From assembly GCA_031761405.1 (NCBI GenBank), contig JASEVX010000117.1, positions 62,001 to 126,000 of the forward strand: DNA of 64,000 bases, read 5' to 3'. Numbering within the stretch: position 1 is the stretch's first letter; the number at the start of each line of letters is the position of its first letter. A program made the translations under genes and the position numbers. The notes under the pieces are model-generated. The model was not told the origin of the DNA and did not search any database. It worked only from the letters and a program-made list of their open reading frames with translations. Source of the DNA: Serripes groenlandicus. Taxonomy: Eukaryota > Mollusca > Bivalvia > Cardiida > Cardiidae. This document shows, one piece after another, positions 10,531 through 21,345 of this stretch.

Positions 10531-10784
10531 GCACTGTACATTTTGACAGGCGCAATTAACCTGTCAATGAAGATGGACATCTGACCAATAATTAATGGAC
10601 TAACTTCCCTAAGGCAGTAGGCTGTGAGTATATATAGGACTGAGATTTAATGAACCTCAGTCTCATCTGGTGGCCGGTGTCTCGGACATAGACGTATGAG
10701 AGAGCCACTGTTTGGCCGGTTTTGGAACATGTGCATCTCGTAATAAACAAGTTGAAATGTATTATGAGTTGTTACTTTGTTTCA
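10531..10784 (+). repeat. LTR copy 3 (3' LTR or solo LTR)
   Basis: Matches the 5' copies from gcactgtacattttgac through ttactttgt with scattered substitutions. The first roughly 30 bases of the 5' copies (tgtgacacgg...) are not present here. Confidence 0.75.
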
Positions 10785-11030
10785 ATATTCAGTTTGAAAC
10801 TTGGTGATGTGCGTTCCAAAACTACTAGGTCAATAAGTCATATTTGAAAAGAAAAACAATCTTGAACGCATAAGAGGCTGATTGTTCATCCAATCTTAAT
10901 GAACAATCATTAGGTTTATTAATCGCCATAAATCGTAGGCTTTATCGAAACTGTGTCATGTGGGGTGAAGAGCTGAGTCCTTGGGTTAAATTTCAGAAAA
11001 ACCTTGTGAACACCGTATTTTAGGAACTGT
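10785..11030. repeat. Interspersed repeat, right part interrupted by the gypsy element
   Basis: Resumes the phrases seen at 2221-2821 (attgttcatccaatctt, atttcagaaaaaccttgtgaacac), showing the insertion target was this repeat family. Confidence 0.55.
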
Positions 11031-12650
11031 TATACCAAGATGGTCCAAGTGTTCTTTCACATTTATTATTTTGGCGGGGGATATCAATTCAACGAACTAA
11101 CTCATTCAATATAAGCCAAACATCGAATTTACAAGTTTATACTTTGATCACTATTTCCAATCATTTAAAACCAAATATCGAACCTACTGACATACAATGT
11201 TATCCTCAGTGCCTTTTATTTTAACTCTTTTTGTGTTCGCTAATGGCAATATTTACGTTTTTAAACTATACAGAGTCAGGTGATTTATCTCGTAACTAGC
11301 TGTGCCACCTGAAATAAAACAAATTCCGAAACTCTTACTACTAGAAAAATGCGGCCTAGCAATTTAAAACATGGACGAGAAGACTTTAGTGAAGAAATAG
11401 TTATAACATCCGAATGTCGGTTCCTGTATCACGTGACTCAATTCGAATCAGTAATAAAACAAGAGAAAGTTAATGCAACGCATCAATGTCGCCGGAAATC
11501 CATACTGCAGTTATGCATAACACTTACATTATAGTAGTTGAAAAAAACAACGGTTATCAACTAAAGGGCATACTGGAACATCAGGGGTGGGTGGGGCCAA
11601 GTGAAAATGTATCATAACTTGCATTTTTTTGTCAATGAAGTGAACGTCCTTCATTGAAATATAATAGAAGCATTTCATTGTTATGACCAAACTCCATTCA
11701 AAGGTAGATTGACTATACACACAGCCAACTAATTATTGATCATAATTTTTATATTAAAACCAGCTTTATCTCAGTTTGTTCTTTTCTTCATTAGTTTCGG
11801 ACCAAATAAACATTTTAAATCACCTATAACCAACTATTTGTAAGTGAGTATAAAGAACGGCTCTCTGCAAAGGAGATTTATCTACGCAGTTGGTATTCGG
11901 TATCAACATATTTAGCTTAGAAACAGTTCCTATTTTAGATATTCATGGATTAGCATTATTAAATGAATCACACATAAATCAAGACATCTCTTTGAACATG
12001 AAAATATAATATTCAGTACTATAAATTGCTACCAAAAGGAGAATTCGACGTGATTTTTATCTCGATATTGACACATAACGGTCTGCAGCAAGTCTAGCAG
12101 GGACTCTTTTGTCTTCGAAAATAAGACAAAAAAATATAAATGCGAGTAAAAATAAAGAAACTGCAAATACTTAAAACATTTGATTATTTATTTCATTTTA
12201 GACTTATAACATCGACTCCAATTAAGGGTCACGATTTTAAACATCGATTTCAATTTCTTAAATTCAATAAAGGCCAGGGGATGTATCCAGAGTTACCTCA
12301 GATAATGACAGTGTTATTTTGGTGTTTTAATGTGGGTGTTTAGTATATCTAAACACTACCCCATGGTAAACAATACATATACCATGTTTTTTAATACAAT
12401 ATTATATAAAAACTACAAATATTAAAATAAAACAACGCTTCTTAAATATTGAATGTTCCTTTGTATTGTCTGACAGTAGCGATTTGCTTTCAACAGGGCG
12501 ACCACAAAAGATGAAAGTATAACTGTAGTCCCATTCATTTTACGCCAACATCCATTAATTTAATATTGTTAAAAGGGCAATAAGACCCCGTATCTCCAGA
12601 CGCGTCTCCTATACATAACATGGGTGAAACATATGAACCATGTCAAACCA
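11031..12650. other. Unrecognised AT-rich DNA
   Basis: Open frames at 11349-11534 and 12140-12343 show no recognisable domain, signal sequence or convincing splice sites. No known repeat was recognised. Confidence 0.5.
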
Positions 12651-12654
12651 ATTC

Positions 12655-13665
12655 CGATCTTTTTAGATCACCTAGAGCCAAAGGCTCAAGGTGAGCTATT
12701 CTGATCACTTTGTGTCCGTCGTCCGTTGGCCGTCCGTGCGTGCGTCCGTCCGTCCGTCGTCGTTCGTCGTCCGTAGTTAACTTTTAGCTTTAAACATCAT
12801 CTCCTCCTGAACCACAGGACCAATTTCAAACTTCACAGGAATGTTCCTTTGGTGGCCTTCTTTCAAAATTGTTCAAAGATTTAAACTCTATAGAGAACTT
12901 TGGTTGCTGCGGCATCAGAAAGGGGGCAAAATGTCCAAACTTTAAAAATCTAATCCTCTGAATGTGCATGTCAGATTCCAATATAGTTTAGAAGAAATGT
13001 TCCTTTGGTGAGCGCCTTCAAAGAGTGTTCAAGGCATACGGTTTGGTTGAAAAACATGGCAGTTAGGAGGCATCGGAAAAGGGGCAAAATTACAAAATTT
13101 GGAAATTCCATTTTTTACAAGTCCTTTTCTGATATTAAAATTATTGAATAGTAATCTTACTTCAGTGAACCTCTACTTAATTTGTTCACGCCGTATTGAT
13201 TGGTTACAAAAGCATAGCAACCTCGCGTCATCACAAAAGGGGGTAAATCGAACTTTTAGACCAATTTCAACGTTACTTCACAGGAATGTTCCTTTGATAA
13301 ACCTCCATCTCCATAATCCATTGTCAGATTCCAAGATAATTTGGCAGAAATGTTCTTTGAGAGACTCTCTACAAAAACTGTTCAAGCCATATTGAATTCG
13401 TTGACAAATAGGGCAGCAAAGCGGCATCAGGAAAGGTGCAAAATGACAAAACTTTATAATTCCATTCTTATTAAAGTTCTTGTTAGATGTCAAGATACAA
13501 ACGGCTTTTACTGATAAGCTATTTCTTTAACTGAGTGTCCACTCCTTGCAGTTTCATTTGAACTCTTGATCAAATTTTCACAGATATTTGCAGTTAAATA
13601 TTTGTTTCTAATTTACTATCATTCAGGTAATCGATTTAGGGCCATCTTGGCCCTCTTGTTTAAAT
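12655..13665. repeat. Interspersed repeat with gagccaaaggctcaaggtgagc edge and internal degenerate tandem units
   Basis: It starts with a short palindromic gctca/tgagc edge and a cgtccgtccgt run. The body has repeated phrases (caggaatgttcctttggtg, cagaaatgttctttgag) at roughly 180-base spacing. It ends with ggccatcttggccctcttgt. An edge of the same family (gctcacctaagcac ... ggtgagctattttgatcac) lies at 29985. Confidence 0.6.
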
Positions 13666-14252
13666 TCAAAACAGTAACTATCAAATTAGATATTTGTGTA
13701 GTCTGATTTTGTCATTCCCCAGAGATTTCTAGAATGCGTAAGCGATGACAGATCTAGGCATAAGTTTGTCGCATATTCCCAATTGCCTGTTTTCGTATGC
13801 AAATTTCAGATGTATTTTTTGAAAACATTGCAAGAAGGGGTGACATTAGCCAAAATGGTGTGTGCATTTCAGTAATCAACCTCTACTAAGTATTGTCTTA
13901 TCCATTTAGAATATAGAAGGTCTGTTTCTGTTTAAAGTTTAGCTATATTTTCACAGAATGAGCACCAGCAGATAATCTTGTAGTGATTTTAAAAAAAAAA
14001 ATGAAAATGTTTTGAGCTAAGGTAAAATTGGCCAAAGTGTTCATATGTGTTTATACTAAACAATTCCATTTTCATTTTCCATCAGTGAGACTTATCAAAA
14101 CAGCCTATAAACCTTTATTATGTTAAATGATCTATAATTGACTAATCATTCAAGATATTGACTTGAGTAAGGCAAGAATATCTTCTTTCCCCTCTCTTAT
14201 GTTTAATAGCCATATCATCGGTTAATGCGTCAAACGTTTATAGCAACAATCG
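13666..14252. other. Unrecognised DNA before the sushi block
   Basis: No coding sequence or repeat recognised; an A-run lies at 13992-14000. Confidence 0.45.
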
Positions 14253-14424
14253 AATACAAACATTGGAAATGAAGTAGGCCTATACGTAAACTTGTTGCCA
14301 TAAACGCCACATTATATCTTTCAATAATCAACTGCAAAGCATTCAATACAGACATGATAATATCATGAATGTATTCGGACATAGGTTTAACATAGTTTAA
14401 AATTCGTTTAATTATCTCGAACAG

Positions 14425-14601
14425 CCGACTGTGGAACACCTACCGTGCGAAACGGCGATCCGAAATTTGAATGTACGTGCAGTGGATGTACTGCTAACAT
14501 AACCTGTAATACCGGCTATGATCCCGTACCTGAAATGATCACGTGCATGAATAATTCAGGCAACACTTACGAATGGACCACAGCATCTTGTAATATAAAA
14601 G
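14425..14601 (+). CDS. Sushi/CCP-domain exon, unit 1 exon 1
   Basis: A 177-base exon (59 codons) between acceptor ctcgaacag and donor aaag/gtagtt, entering and leaving in phase 1, as CCP exons normally do. The translation has the CCP pattern: CGTPTVRNG at the start, ANITCNTGYDP in the middle (Cys, then the Gly-Tyr of the fold), ITCM, and YEWTTASC at the end (conserved Trp before the last Cys). An extra Cys pair in ECTCSGC is unusual for the four-Cys fold. CCP modules bind proteins in extracellular recognition, adhesion and complement-type molecules. The next exon (15083) continues in the same phase. The gene's first and last exons are not identified. Confidence 0.75.
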
Positions 14602-15082
14602 GTAGTTTTATGTTTGTTTGCATCATTACGTTAAGTGTCTTATCTAATGTAATATCATGAAATTCATAATGTAAACTCTAATTGACAACTGCCATTGTAG
14701 CCAAGGTTATATATCTTCAACTCAAAAGCTAGATATGTCTGTATGCTTATGTGGGATAGCAGCATTTAGCGTTGGAAAAACTGGTTTTGAAACAAAAATA
14801 TAACAAGATAATACAAAGCATGTCAAAATGATCTGACTGCCATTATTTCACTGAAACGTTGCTGGAAACAGATTAAAAACCAGTTCCCTGATACAAACGA
14901 TGGTTGGCATCTTTGCAGTAAAACTGACAAATGTTGAAAGGCATTAACTTACTAGAACTGAACAATTTCAACTCTACCAGACAATTCATCTCATTCTGCC
15001 TTAATATACTACAATTTAAGAGTTACACAATGAAGTGACAACCATGTCATTGTTTTAAAACACATCTCTCATCCTTAAATAG

Positions 15083-15265
15083 AATGTGCTGCAACAATTG
15101 TCGAAAATGGTGTGAATGTTGAAGCAGATAAACTAGGGGCGGAGCTGGAACAAACTTGTGATACTGGTTACATTCCTACCTATAAGACGATATACTGTGT
15201 ATTTACTCCTGATGAAACGGGAGGAACAGCCGCTTGGCTACCTAGACCGACATGCCAAATTGTTG
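15083..15265 (+). CDS. Sushi/CCP-domain exon, unit 1 exon 2
   Basis: A 183-base exon (61 codons), phase 1 in and out, with acceptor cttaaatag and donor gttg/gtaagaa. The frame reads ECAATIVENG, LEQTCDTGYIP, IYCVFTPDE, then AAWLPRPTCQIV, giving four Cys plus the Gly-Tyr and Trp landmarks of a CCP module. Unit 1 has Ile where units 2 and 3 have Asp after GY. It lies 481 bases after exon 1, and both being symmetric phase-1 exons lets either be lost or copied without breaking the frame. Confidence 0.8.
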
Positions 15266-15578
15266 GTAAGAATATATATAACCCTTTATCTGATATAGAC
15301 GATGAATCTTTAGCAGGCAACTTTTGGAAAATTGAGGTAAAGGGAAATATAATTCGTCGTAAGAATTGTTCTTGTTTTTAAACAATTTACAATTTATTCT
15401 TGTAACTGATATTTTCTTTTTTCTCAAATATAGCATTTTTTCCTCAAGAACAAGCGGCTATTAAAATGGCACACCAGATAAAAGGTCATAACATAATTGT
15501 TATAATAAAATAAAGAAACTAATCGGTTACTGTAAATACCGATCAAAGAAGTAACACATGTTTAATATTGTAATAAAC

Positions 15579-15645
15579 GCTTCGATAGTGTAGTGGTTGT
15601 AACCTCCGACACAATTGCAGGAGACTAGGGTTCGTGTCGAGTCTT
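15579..15645 (+). repeat. tRNA-like sequence, unit 1
   Basis: Has an A-box-like gatagtgtagtggtt and a B-box-like ggttcgtgtcg at tRNA spacing. The acceptor arms pair poorly, so this is a tRNA-derived relic or SINE head, not a gene. Copies lie at 18171 and 21275. Confidence 0.5.
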
Positions 15646-16604
15646 ACAATTAAGAAACTTAAAATATTGCGGTAGTATGGCTTCCTTGGCGTTCGGGTTA
15701 ACAATACAGCATTACGACTAATGTACTGATGCCAATATAAGGTAACGAGAAGTGATGGAAATTTATCCAGGAAACACCATGATATGACTGAGATAGTTTT
15801 AGAAAGCGGCGTATAACACCCTGCACACACAATGCTATAATGAGAGTTTAAATCAATATTGAATAGGCTCCGGCTCTGAGTTGGTTTCAATAGATTCATT
15901 GAACCTAGTTAACCCATGTATTGACCCAATGAGTAATACCCTAGATCTAATATGAAGCAATTGGGAGCCAAATTCAGAAAACACGATGCCTCTTATTGGC
16001 GGCCATATTGGATATTCTATTTTGTCATAGGTCTATTATTATACAAATAACTACAAAAGATTCCTTGACCCCTTAAACCTACATCTAGACTCCAAAAACA
16101 AAATATCCTATGTTTCATAAAGAAGCAAAATATATGATATGATGGCCATTATTGGTGGCCATCGTGAATTTTCTATGACGTAATATGTGAATGGTTTCAA
16201 TGGATTCCTCGAGCCCTAAAACCTGTATCTAGACACCAAACGTATCATCCTATGTATACTATAAGAGAAGTTATGGCTAATTCCATGAAACGGCAGCCAT
16301 ATTGGTCGCCATCTTGATTTTCGCATATTGCTCAAGGGAGACCAAAGTCCACCCGGCGGATTCTGAAATAGGTCATCTAGGACTATATAAATCAGTTCAA
16401 ACAAGAAATATCTTTAAAAAAGATAAACGGCGATCAATATGAGAAAACACTAAGAAATGGAACATGCGCATATTATTTGATATTTTATCTTACTAATTAG
16501 AATGACAGAAAACAATAACGTTAAATATGTAATATTTGGTTTATAAATGTTTAAGTTCATACATATACTTTGGTTTTGATATGAATGAGAGAGAAGAATA
16601 AAAG

Positions 16605-16680
16605 CTTGCCTCTGCCGGGAAGCGAACCACAGACCTTTCACTTGACAATCCAAGTCAACATCCATTACACTAGGGCGACA
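16605..16680 (-). repeat. tRNA-like sequence (minus), unit 1
   Basis: On the minus strand: an A-box-like ctagtgtaatgga, a perfect 5-bp anticodon stem ttgac/gtcaa around a 7-base loop, and a B-box-like ggttcgcttcc. T-arm pairing is weak. A second copy is at 19198-19274; the unit 3 copy is deleted. Probably a tRNA-derived retroposon. Confidence 0.5.
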
Positions 16681-17671
16681 TGACGTTGTTCCGTTCAATG
16701 CCGAGAATACGTCACATGACTGAAGATTACGCGAGGCTCCCAAGGGGTGTACAAGTTTCAATTGACGATAAATAACTGAAAACTTATCATGTTTCAAAAA
16801 TAATTAATAGTTTGCTCTTTAATATTATATTTCATACGTTTTCACCGATATTTTTCTCTGAAATTTATTTCTTAAGGAAAACAATTATTGAATGCAGAAC
16901 ATTTCATTTTAAAACTTCTCTTATCAATACCTCTCGTAGGATCGCCAACTTAACTATGAACCAATCAAAACGTTTCATTTCCTTTATTTCTTCGACATTA
17001 TTCATTAAATATAACATTTGATTGGTCTACAATCTAGATCATTTGTTTAACATCAAGCAATTTCCAGGTTCAACCCTACTTCTGCCAGACTATATAGTTA
17101 CATTATTAATCACTTTTTCTTTTGAAATACGGTAATGACATTAAATTGGCTGCAATGGTCGATTATAACCAACATAACATAGAACATTTGTGAAAACCAG
17201 TTCTATGGATACATCAAAGTGCATACGACTTAACGTCTGACTGGCGAATCAGCGACCAATATTACCGTAGTGTTGAAATCCCATAAGCTAACCCAATCTC
17301 AACTAACCAAATACAAACATTGGAAGTGAAGTAGGCCTATACGTAAACATGTTGCCATAAACGCCACATTACATCTTTCAATAACAGGATAACAGGATAA
17401 TACAAAGCATGTCAAAATTATCTGACTGCCATAATCTCACTGAAACGTTGCAGGAAACAGAGTAAAAACCAGTTCCCTGATACAAACGATGGTTGGCATC
17501 TTTGCAGCAAAACTGACAAATGTTGAAAGGCATTAAATTACTAGAACTGAACAATTTCAACTCTACCAGACAATTCATTTCATTCTTCCTTAATATACTA
17601 CAATTTAAGAGTTACACAATGAAGTGACAACCATGTCATTGTTTTAAAACACATCTCTCGTCCTTAAATAG

Positions 17672-17854
17672 AATGTGCTGCAACAATCGTCGAAAATGGT
17701 GTGAATGTTGAAGCAGATAAAATAGGGGCGGAGCTGGAACAAACTTGTGATACTGGTTACGATCCTACCTATAAGACGATATACTGTGTATTTACTCCTG
17801 ATGAAACGGGAGGAACAGCCGCTTGGCTACCTAAACCGACATGCCAAATTGTTG
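17672..17854 (+). CDS. Sushi/CCP-domain exon, unit 2 (only exon left in this unit)
   Basis: The same 183-base phase 1-1 exon as at 15083, with intact acceptor (ccttaaatag) and donor (gttg/gtaagaat) and no stop. Its partner exon 1 has been removed: the sequence jumps from the upstream intron (tttcaataac) to the intron after exon 1 (aggataatacaaagc). Because both exons are symmetric phase 1, the loss would not disturb the reading frame. Confidence 0.75.
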
Positions 17855-18170
17855 GTAAGAATATGTATAACCCTTTATCTGATATAGAACGATGAATCTT
17901 TAGCAGGCAACTTTTGGAAAAGTGGGGTAAAGGGAAATATAATTCGTGGTAAGGATTGTTCTAGTTTTTAAACAATTTACAATTTATTCTTGCAACTGAT
18001 ATTTTCTTTTTTCTCAAATATAGCATTTTGTTTCCTCAAGAACAAGCGGCTATTAAAATGGCACATAAGATGAAAGGTCATAACATAATTGTTATAATAA
18101 AATAAAGAAACTAATCGGTTACTGTAAATACCGATCAAAGAAGAAACACATGTTTTATATTGTAATAAAC

Positions 18171-18240
18171 GCTTCGATAGTGTAGTGGTTAGAACCTCCG
18201 ACACAATTGCGAGAGTATATGGTTCGAATCCTGTTCGAGA
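18171..18240 (+). repeat. tRNA-like sequence, unit 2
   Basis: Copy of 15579-15645 with the best-preserved B box (ggttcgaatcc). Same caveats. Confidence 0.5.
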
Positions 18241-19197
18241 CTTACAATTAAAAACTTAAACATTGCAGTAATATGGCTTCCTTGGCGTTCGGGTTGCAAA
18301 CAAATCATTACGACTAATGTGCTGATGCCTATATAAGGTAACGAGAAGTGCTGGAAATTTATCCAGGAAACACCATGATATGACTGAGATACTTTTAGAA
18401 AGCGCCGTATAACACCATGCACACACAATGCTATAATGAGAGTTTAAATCAATATTGAATAGGCTCCGGCTCTGGGTTGGTTTCAAAAGAATAATTGAAC
18501 CTATTTAACCCATGTATTGACCAAATGAGTAATACCCTAGATCTAATATGAAGCAAGTGGGAGCCAAATTCAGAAAACACGATGCCTCTTATTGGCGGTC
18601 ATCTTAGATATTCTATTATGTCATAGGTCTATTATTCTACAAATAACTACAAAAGATTCCTCGACCCCTTAAACCTACATCTAGACTCCAAAAACAATAT
18701 CCTATGTTTCATAAAGGAGCAAACAATATGAAATGATGGCCTTTATTGGTGGCCATCGTGGATTTTCTATGACGTAATATGTGAATGGTTTCAATGGATT
18801 TCTCGAGCCCTAAAACCTGTATCTAGACACCAAAAGTATCATCCTATGTATAATATAAGAGAAGTTATGGCTAATTGAATGAAACGGCAGCCATATTGGA
18901 CGCCATCTTGATGTTCGCATATTGCTCAATGGAGACCAAAGTCAACCCGGCGGATTCTGAAATAGGTCATCTAGGACTATATAAATCAGTTCAAACAAGA
19001 AATATCTTTAAAAAAGATAAACGGCGATCAATATGAGAAAACACTAAGAAATGGAACATGCGCATATTATTTGATCTTTTATCTTACTTATTAGAATGAC
19101 AGAAAACAATAACGTTAAATATGTAATATTTGGTTTATAAATGTTTTAGTTCATAAATATACTTTGGTTTTGATATGAATGAGAGAGAAGAATAAAA

Positions 19198-19274
19198 GCT
19201 TGCCTCTGCCGGGAAGCGAACCACAGACCTTTCACTTGACAATCCAAGTCAACATCCATTACACTAGGGCGACA
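19198..19274 (-). repeat. tRNA-like sequence (minus), unit 2
   Basis: Copy of 16605-16680 with the same anticodon-stem pairing. Confidence 0.5.
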
Positions 19275-20119
19275 TGGCGTTGTTCCGTTCAAGGCCGAGA
19301 ATACGACACATGACTGAAGATTACGCGAGGCTCCAAAGAGGTGTACAAGTTTCAATTGACGATAAATAACTGAAAACTTATCATGTTTCAAAAATAATTA
19401 ATAGTTTGCTCTTTAATATTATATTTCATACGTTTTCACCGATATTTTTCACTGAAATTTATTTCGTAAAGAAAACAAGTATTGAATGCAGAACATTTCA
19501 TTTTAAAACTTCTCTTATCAGTAACTCTCGTAGGATCGCCAACTTAACTATGAACCAATCAAAACGTTTCATTTCCTTTATTTCTTCGACATTACTCATT
19601 AAATATAACATTTGATTGATCTACAATCTAGATCATTTGTTTAACATCTAGGTCAAAACCCATGTTAATCAGATATCGCCGAAAAAGTATTTAAGCACTT
19701 TCAAGGTTCAACCCTACTTCTGCCGGCCTATATAGTTTCATTATTAATCACTTTTTCTTTTGAAATACGGTAATGACATTATATTGGCTGCAATGTTCGA
19801 TTATAACCATCATAACATAGAACATTTGTGAAAACCAGTTCTATGGATACATCAAAGTGCCTACGACTTAACGTCTGACTGGCGAATCAGCGACCAATAT
19901 TACCGTAGTGTCGAAATCCCATAAGCTAACCCAATCTCAACTAACCCAATACAAACATTGGAAGTGAAGTAGGCCTATACGTAAACATGTTGCCATAAAC
20001 GTCACATTATATCTTTCAATAATCAACTGCAAAGCATTCAATACAGACATGATAATATCATGAATGTATTCGGACATAAGTTTAACATAGTTTAAAATTC
20101 GTTAAATTATCTCGAGCAG

Positions 20120-20296
20120 CCGACTGTGGAACACCTACCGTGCGAAACGGGTATCCGAAATTTGGAGGCACGTGCAATGGATGTACTGCTAACATAACCT
20201 GTAATACCGGCTATGATCCCGTACCTGAAATGATCACGTGCATGAAGAAATCATGCAACACTTACGAATGGACCACAGCATCTTGTATTATTAAAG
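20120..20296 (+). CDS. Sushi/CCP-domain exon, unit 3 exon 1
   Basis: Same length (177 bases), phase (1-1) and splice sites (ctcgagcag, aaag/gtagtt) as 14425-14601. Changes include FECTCSGC to FGGTCNGC, which removes one Cys, and NNSGNTY to KKSCNTY, which adds one. The total number of Cys is unchanged, but the disulfide pattern must differ. The Gly-Tyr and Trp landmarks are kept, and there is no stop, so the copy could be functional. Confidence 0.75.
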
Positions 20297-20777
20297 GTAG
20301 TTTTATGTTAGTTTGCATCATTACGTTAAGTGTCTTATCTAATATAATATCATGAAATACATAATGTAAACTCTATTTGACAACTGCCATTGTAGCCAAG
20401 GTTATATATCTTCAACTCAAAAGCTAGATATGTCTGTATGCTTATGTGGGATAGCAGCATTTAGCGTTGGAAAAACTGGTTTTGAAACAAAAATATAACA
20501 GGATAATACAAAGCATGTCAAAATTATCTGACTCCCATAATCTCACTGAAACGTTGCTGGAAACAGAGTAAAAACCAGTTCCCTGATACATACGATGGTT
20601 GGCATCTTTGCAGCAAAACTGACAAATGTTGAAAGGCATTAAATTACTAGAACTGAACAATTTCAACTCTACCAGACAATTCATCTCATTCTGCCTTAAT
20701 ATAATACAATTTAAGAGTTACACAATGAAGTGACAACCATGTCATTGTTTTAAAACACATCTCTCATCCTTAAATAG

Positions 20778-20960
20778 AATGTGCTGCAACAATCGTCGAA
20801 AATGGTGTGAATGTTGAAGCAGATAAACTAGGGGCGGAGCTGGAACAAACTTGTGATACTGGTTACGATCCTACCTATAAGACGATATACTGTGTATTTA
20901 CTCCTGATGAAACGGGAGGAACAGCCGCTTGGCTACCTAAACCGACATGCCAAATTGTTG
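20778..20960 (+). CDS. Sushi/CCP-domain exon, unit 3 exon 2
   Basis: A 183-base phase 1-1 exon with acceptor ccttaaatag and donor gttg/gtaagaaa. Its protein is nearly identical to that of unit 2 (CDTGYDP, AAWLPKPTC). It lies 481 bases after exon 1, like unit 1. The next recognised plus-strand exon in the same phase is at 30381, but a link to that exon is not shown. Confidence 0.8.
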
Positions 20961-21274
20961 GTAAGAAAATATATAACCCTTTATCTGATATAGAACGATA
21001 AATCTTTAGCAGGCAACTTTTGGAAAAGTGGGGTAAAGGGAAATATAATTCGTGTTAAGAATTGTTCTTGTTTTTAAACAATTTACAATTTATTCTTGCA
21101 ACTGATATTTTCTTTTTTCTCAAATATAGCATTCTTTCCTCAAGAACAAGCGGTTATTAAAATGGCACATCAGATAAAAGGTCATAACATAATTGTTATA
21201 ATAAAAAAAAGAAACTAATCGGTTACTGTAAATACCGGTCAAAGAAGAAACACATGTTTAATATTGTAATAAAC

Positions 21275-21345
21275 GCTTCGATAGTGTAGTGGTTATAACC
21301 TCCGACACAATTGCGGGAGACTAGCGTTCGAACCCTGTTCGAGAC
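21275..21345 (+). repeat. tRNA-like sequence, unit 3
   Basis: Copy of 15579-15645, with gcgttcgaaccctgttcgag as B box and T-arm. Confidence 0.5.

Larger units (their letters stand above)
2822..10784 (+). mobile_element. Degenerate Ty3/gypsy-type LTR retrotransposon with nested insertions
   Basis: Order seen: a doubled LTR-like sequence (2822-3374), a tggcgcc primer-binding-like motif (3387-3393), gag-like, RT (YLDD), RNase H (TDHKPL), integrase (HHCC and DD motifs) and a basic C-terminal frame, then a third LTR copy (10531-10784). The pol order RT-RNase H-integrase is that of Ty3/gypsy elements. No envelope-like frame is seen. Every domain is interrupted by a frameshift or stop, so it cannot move on its own. 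A 2.1-kb hAT element (7438-9531) interrupts its 3' part. The 5' LTR is duplicated in tandem, and the third copy lacks about 30 bases at its left edge, so a target duplication could not be established. The 3' copy could instead be an independent solo LTR. Confidence 0.85.

Noticed and set aside
2822..10784. An intact retrovirus-like provirus
   Set aside because: No envelope-like frame, and gag, RT, RNase H and integrase all carry stops or frameshifts.
11349..11534. 61-codon frame starting with ATG
   Set aside because: No domain or splice support, in unrecognised AT-rich DNA.
15543..15899. 118-codon minus-strand frame, and the similar ones at 18189-18486, 16450-16797 and 19146-19391
   Set aside because: They lie antisense over tRNA-like and repeat sequence of the triplicated block, change frame between units and contain no domain.
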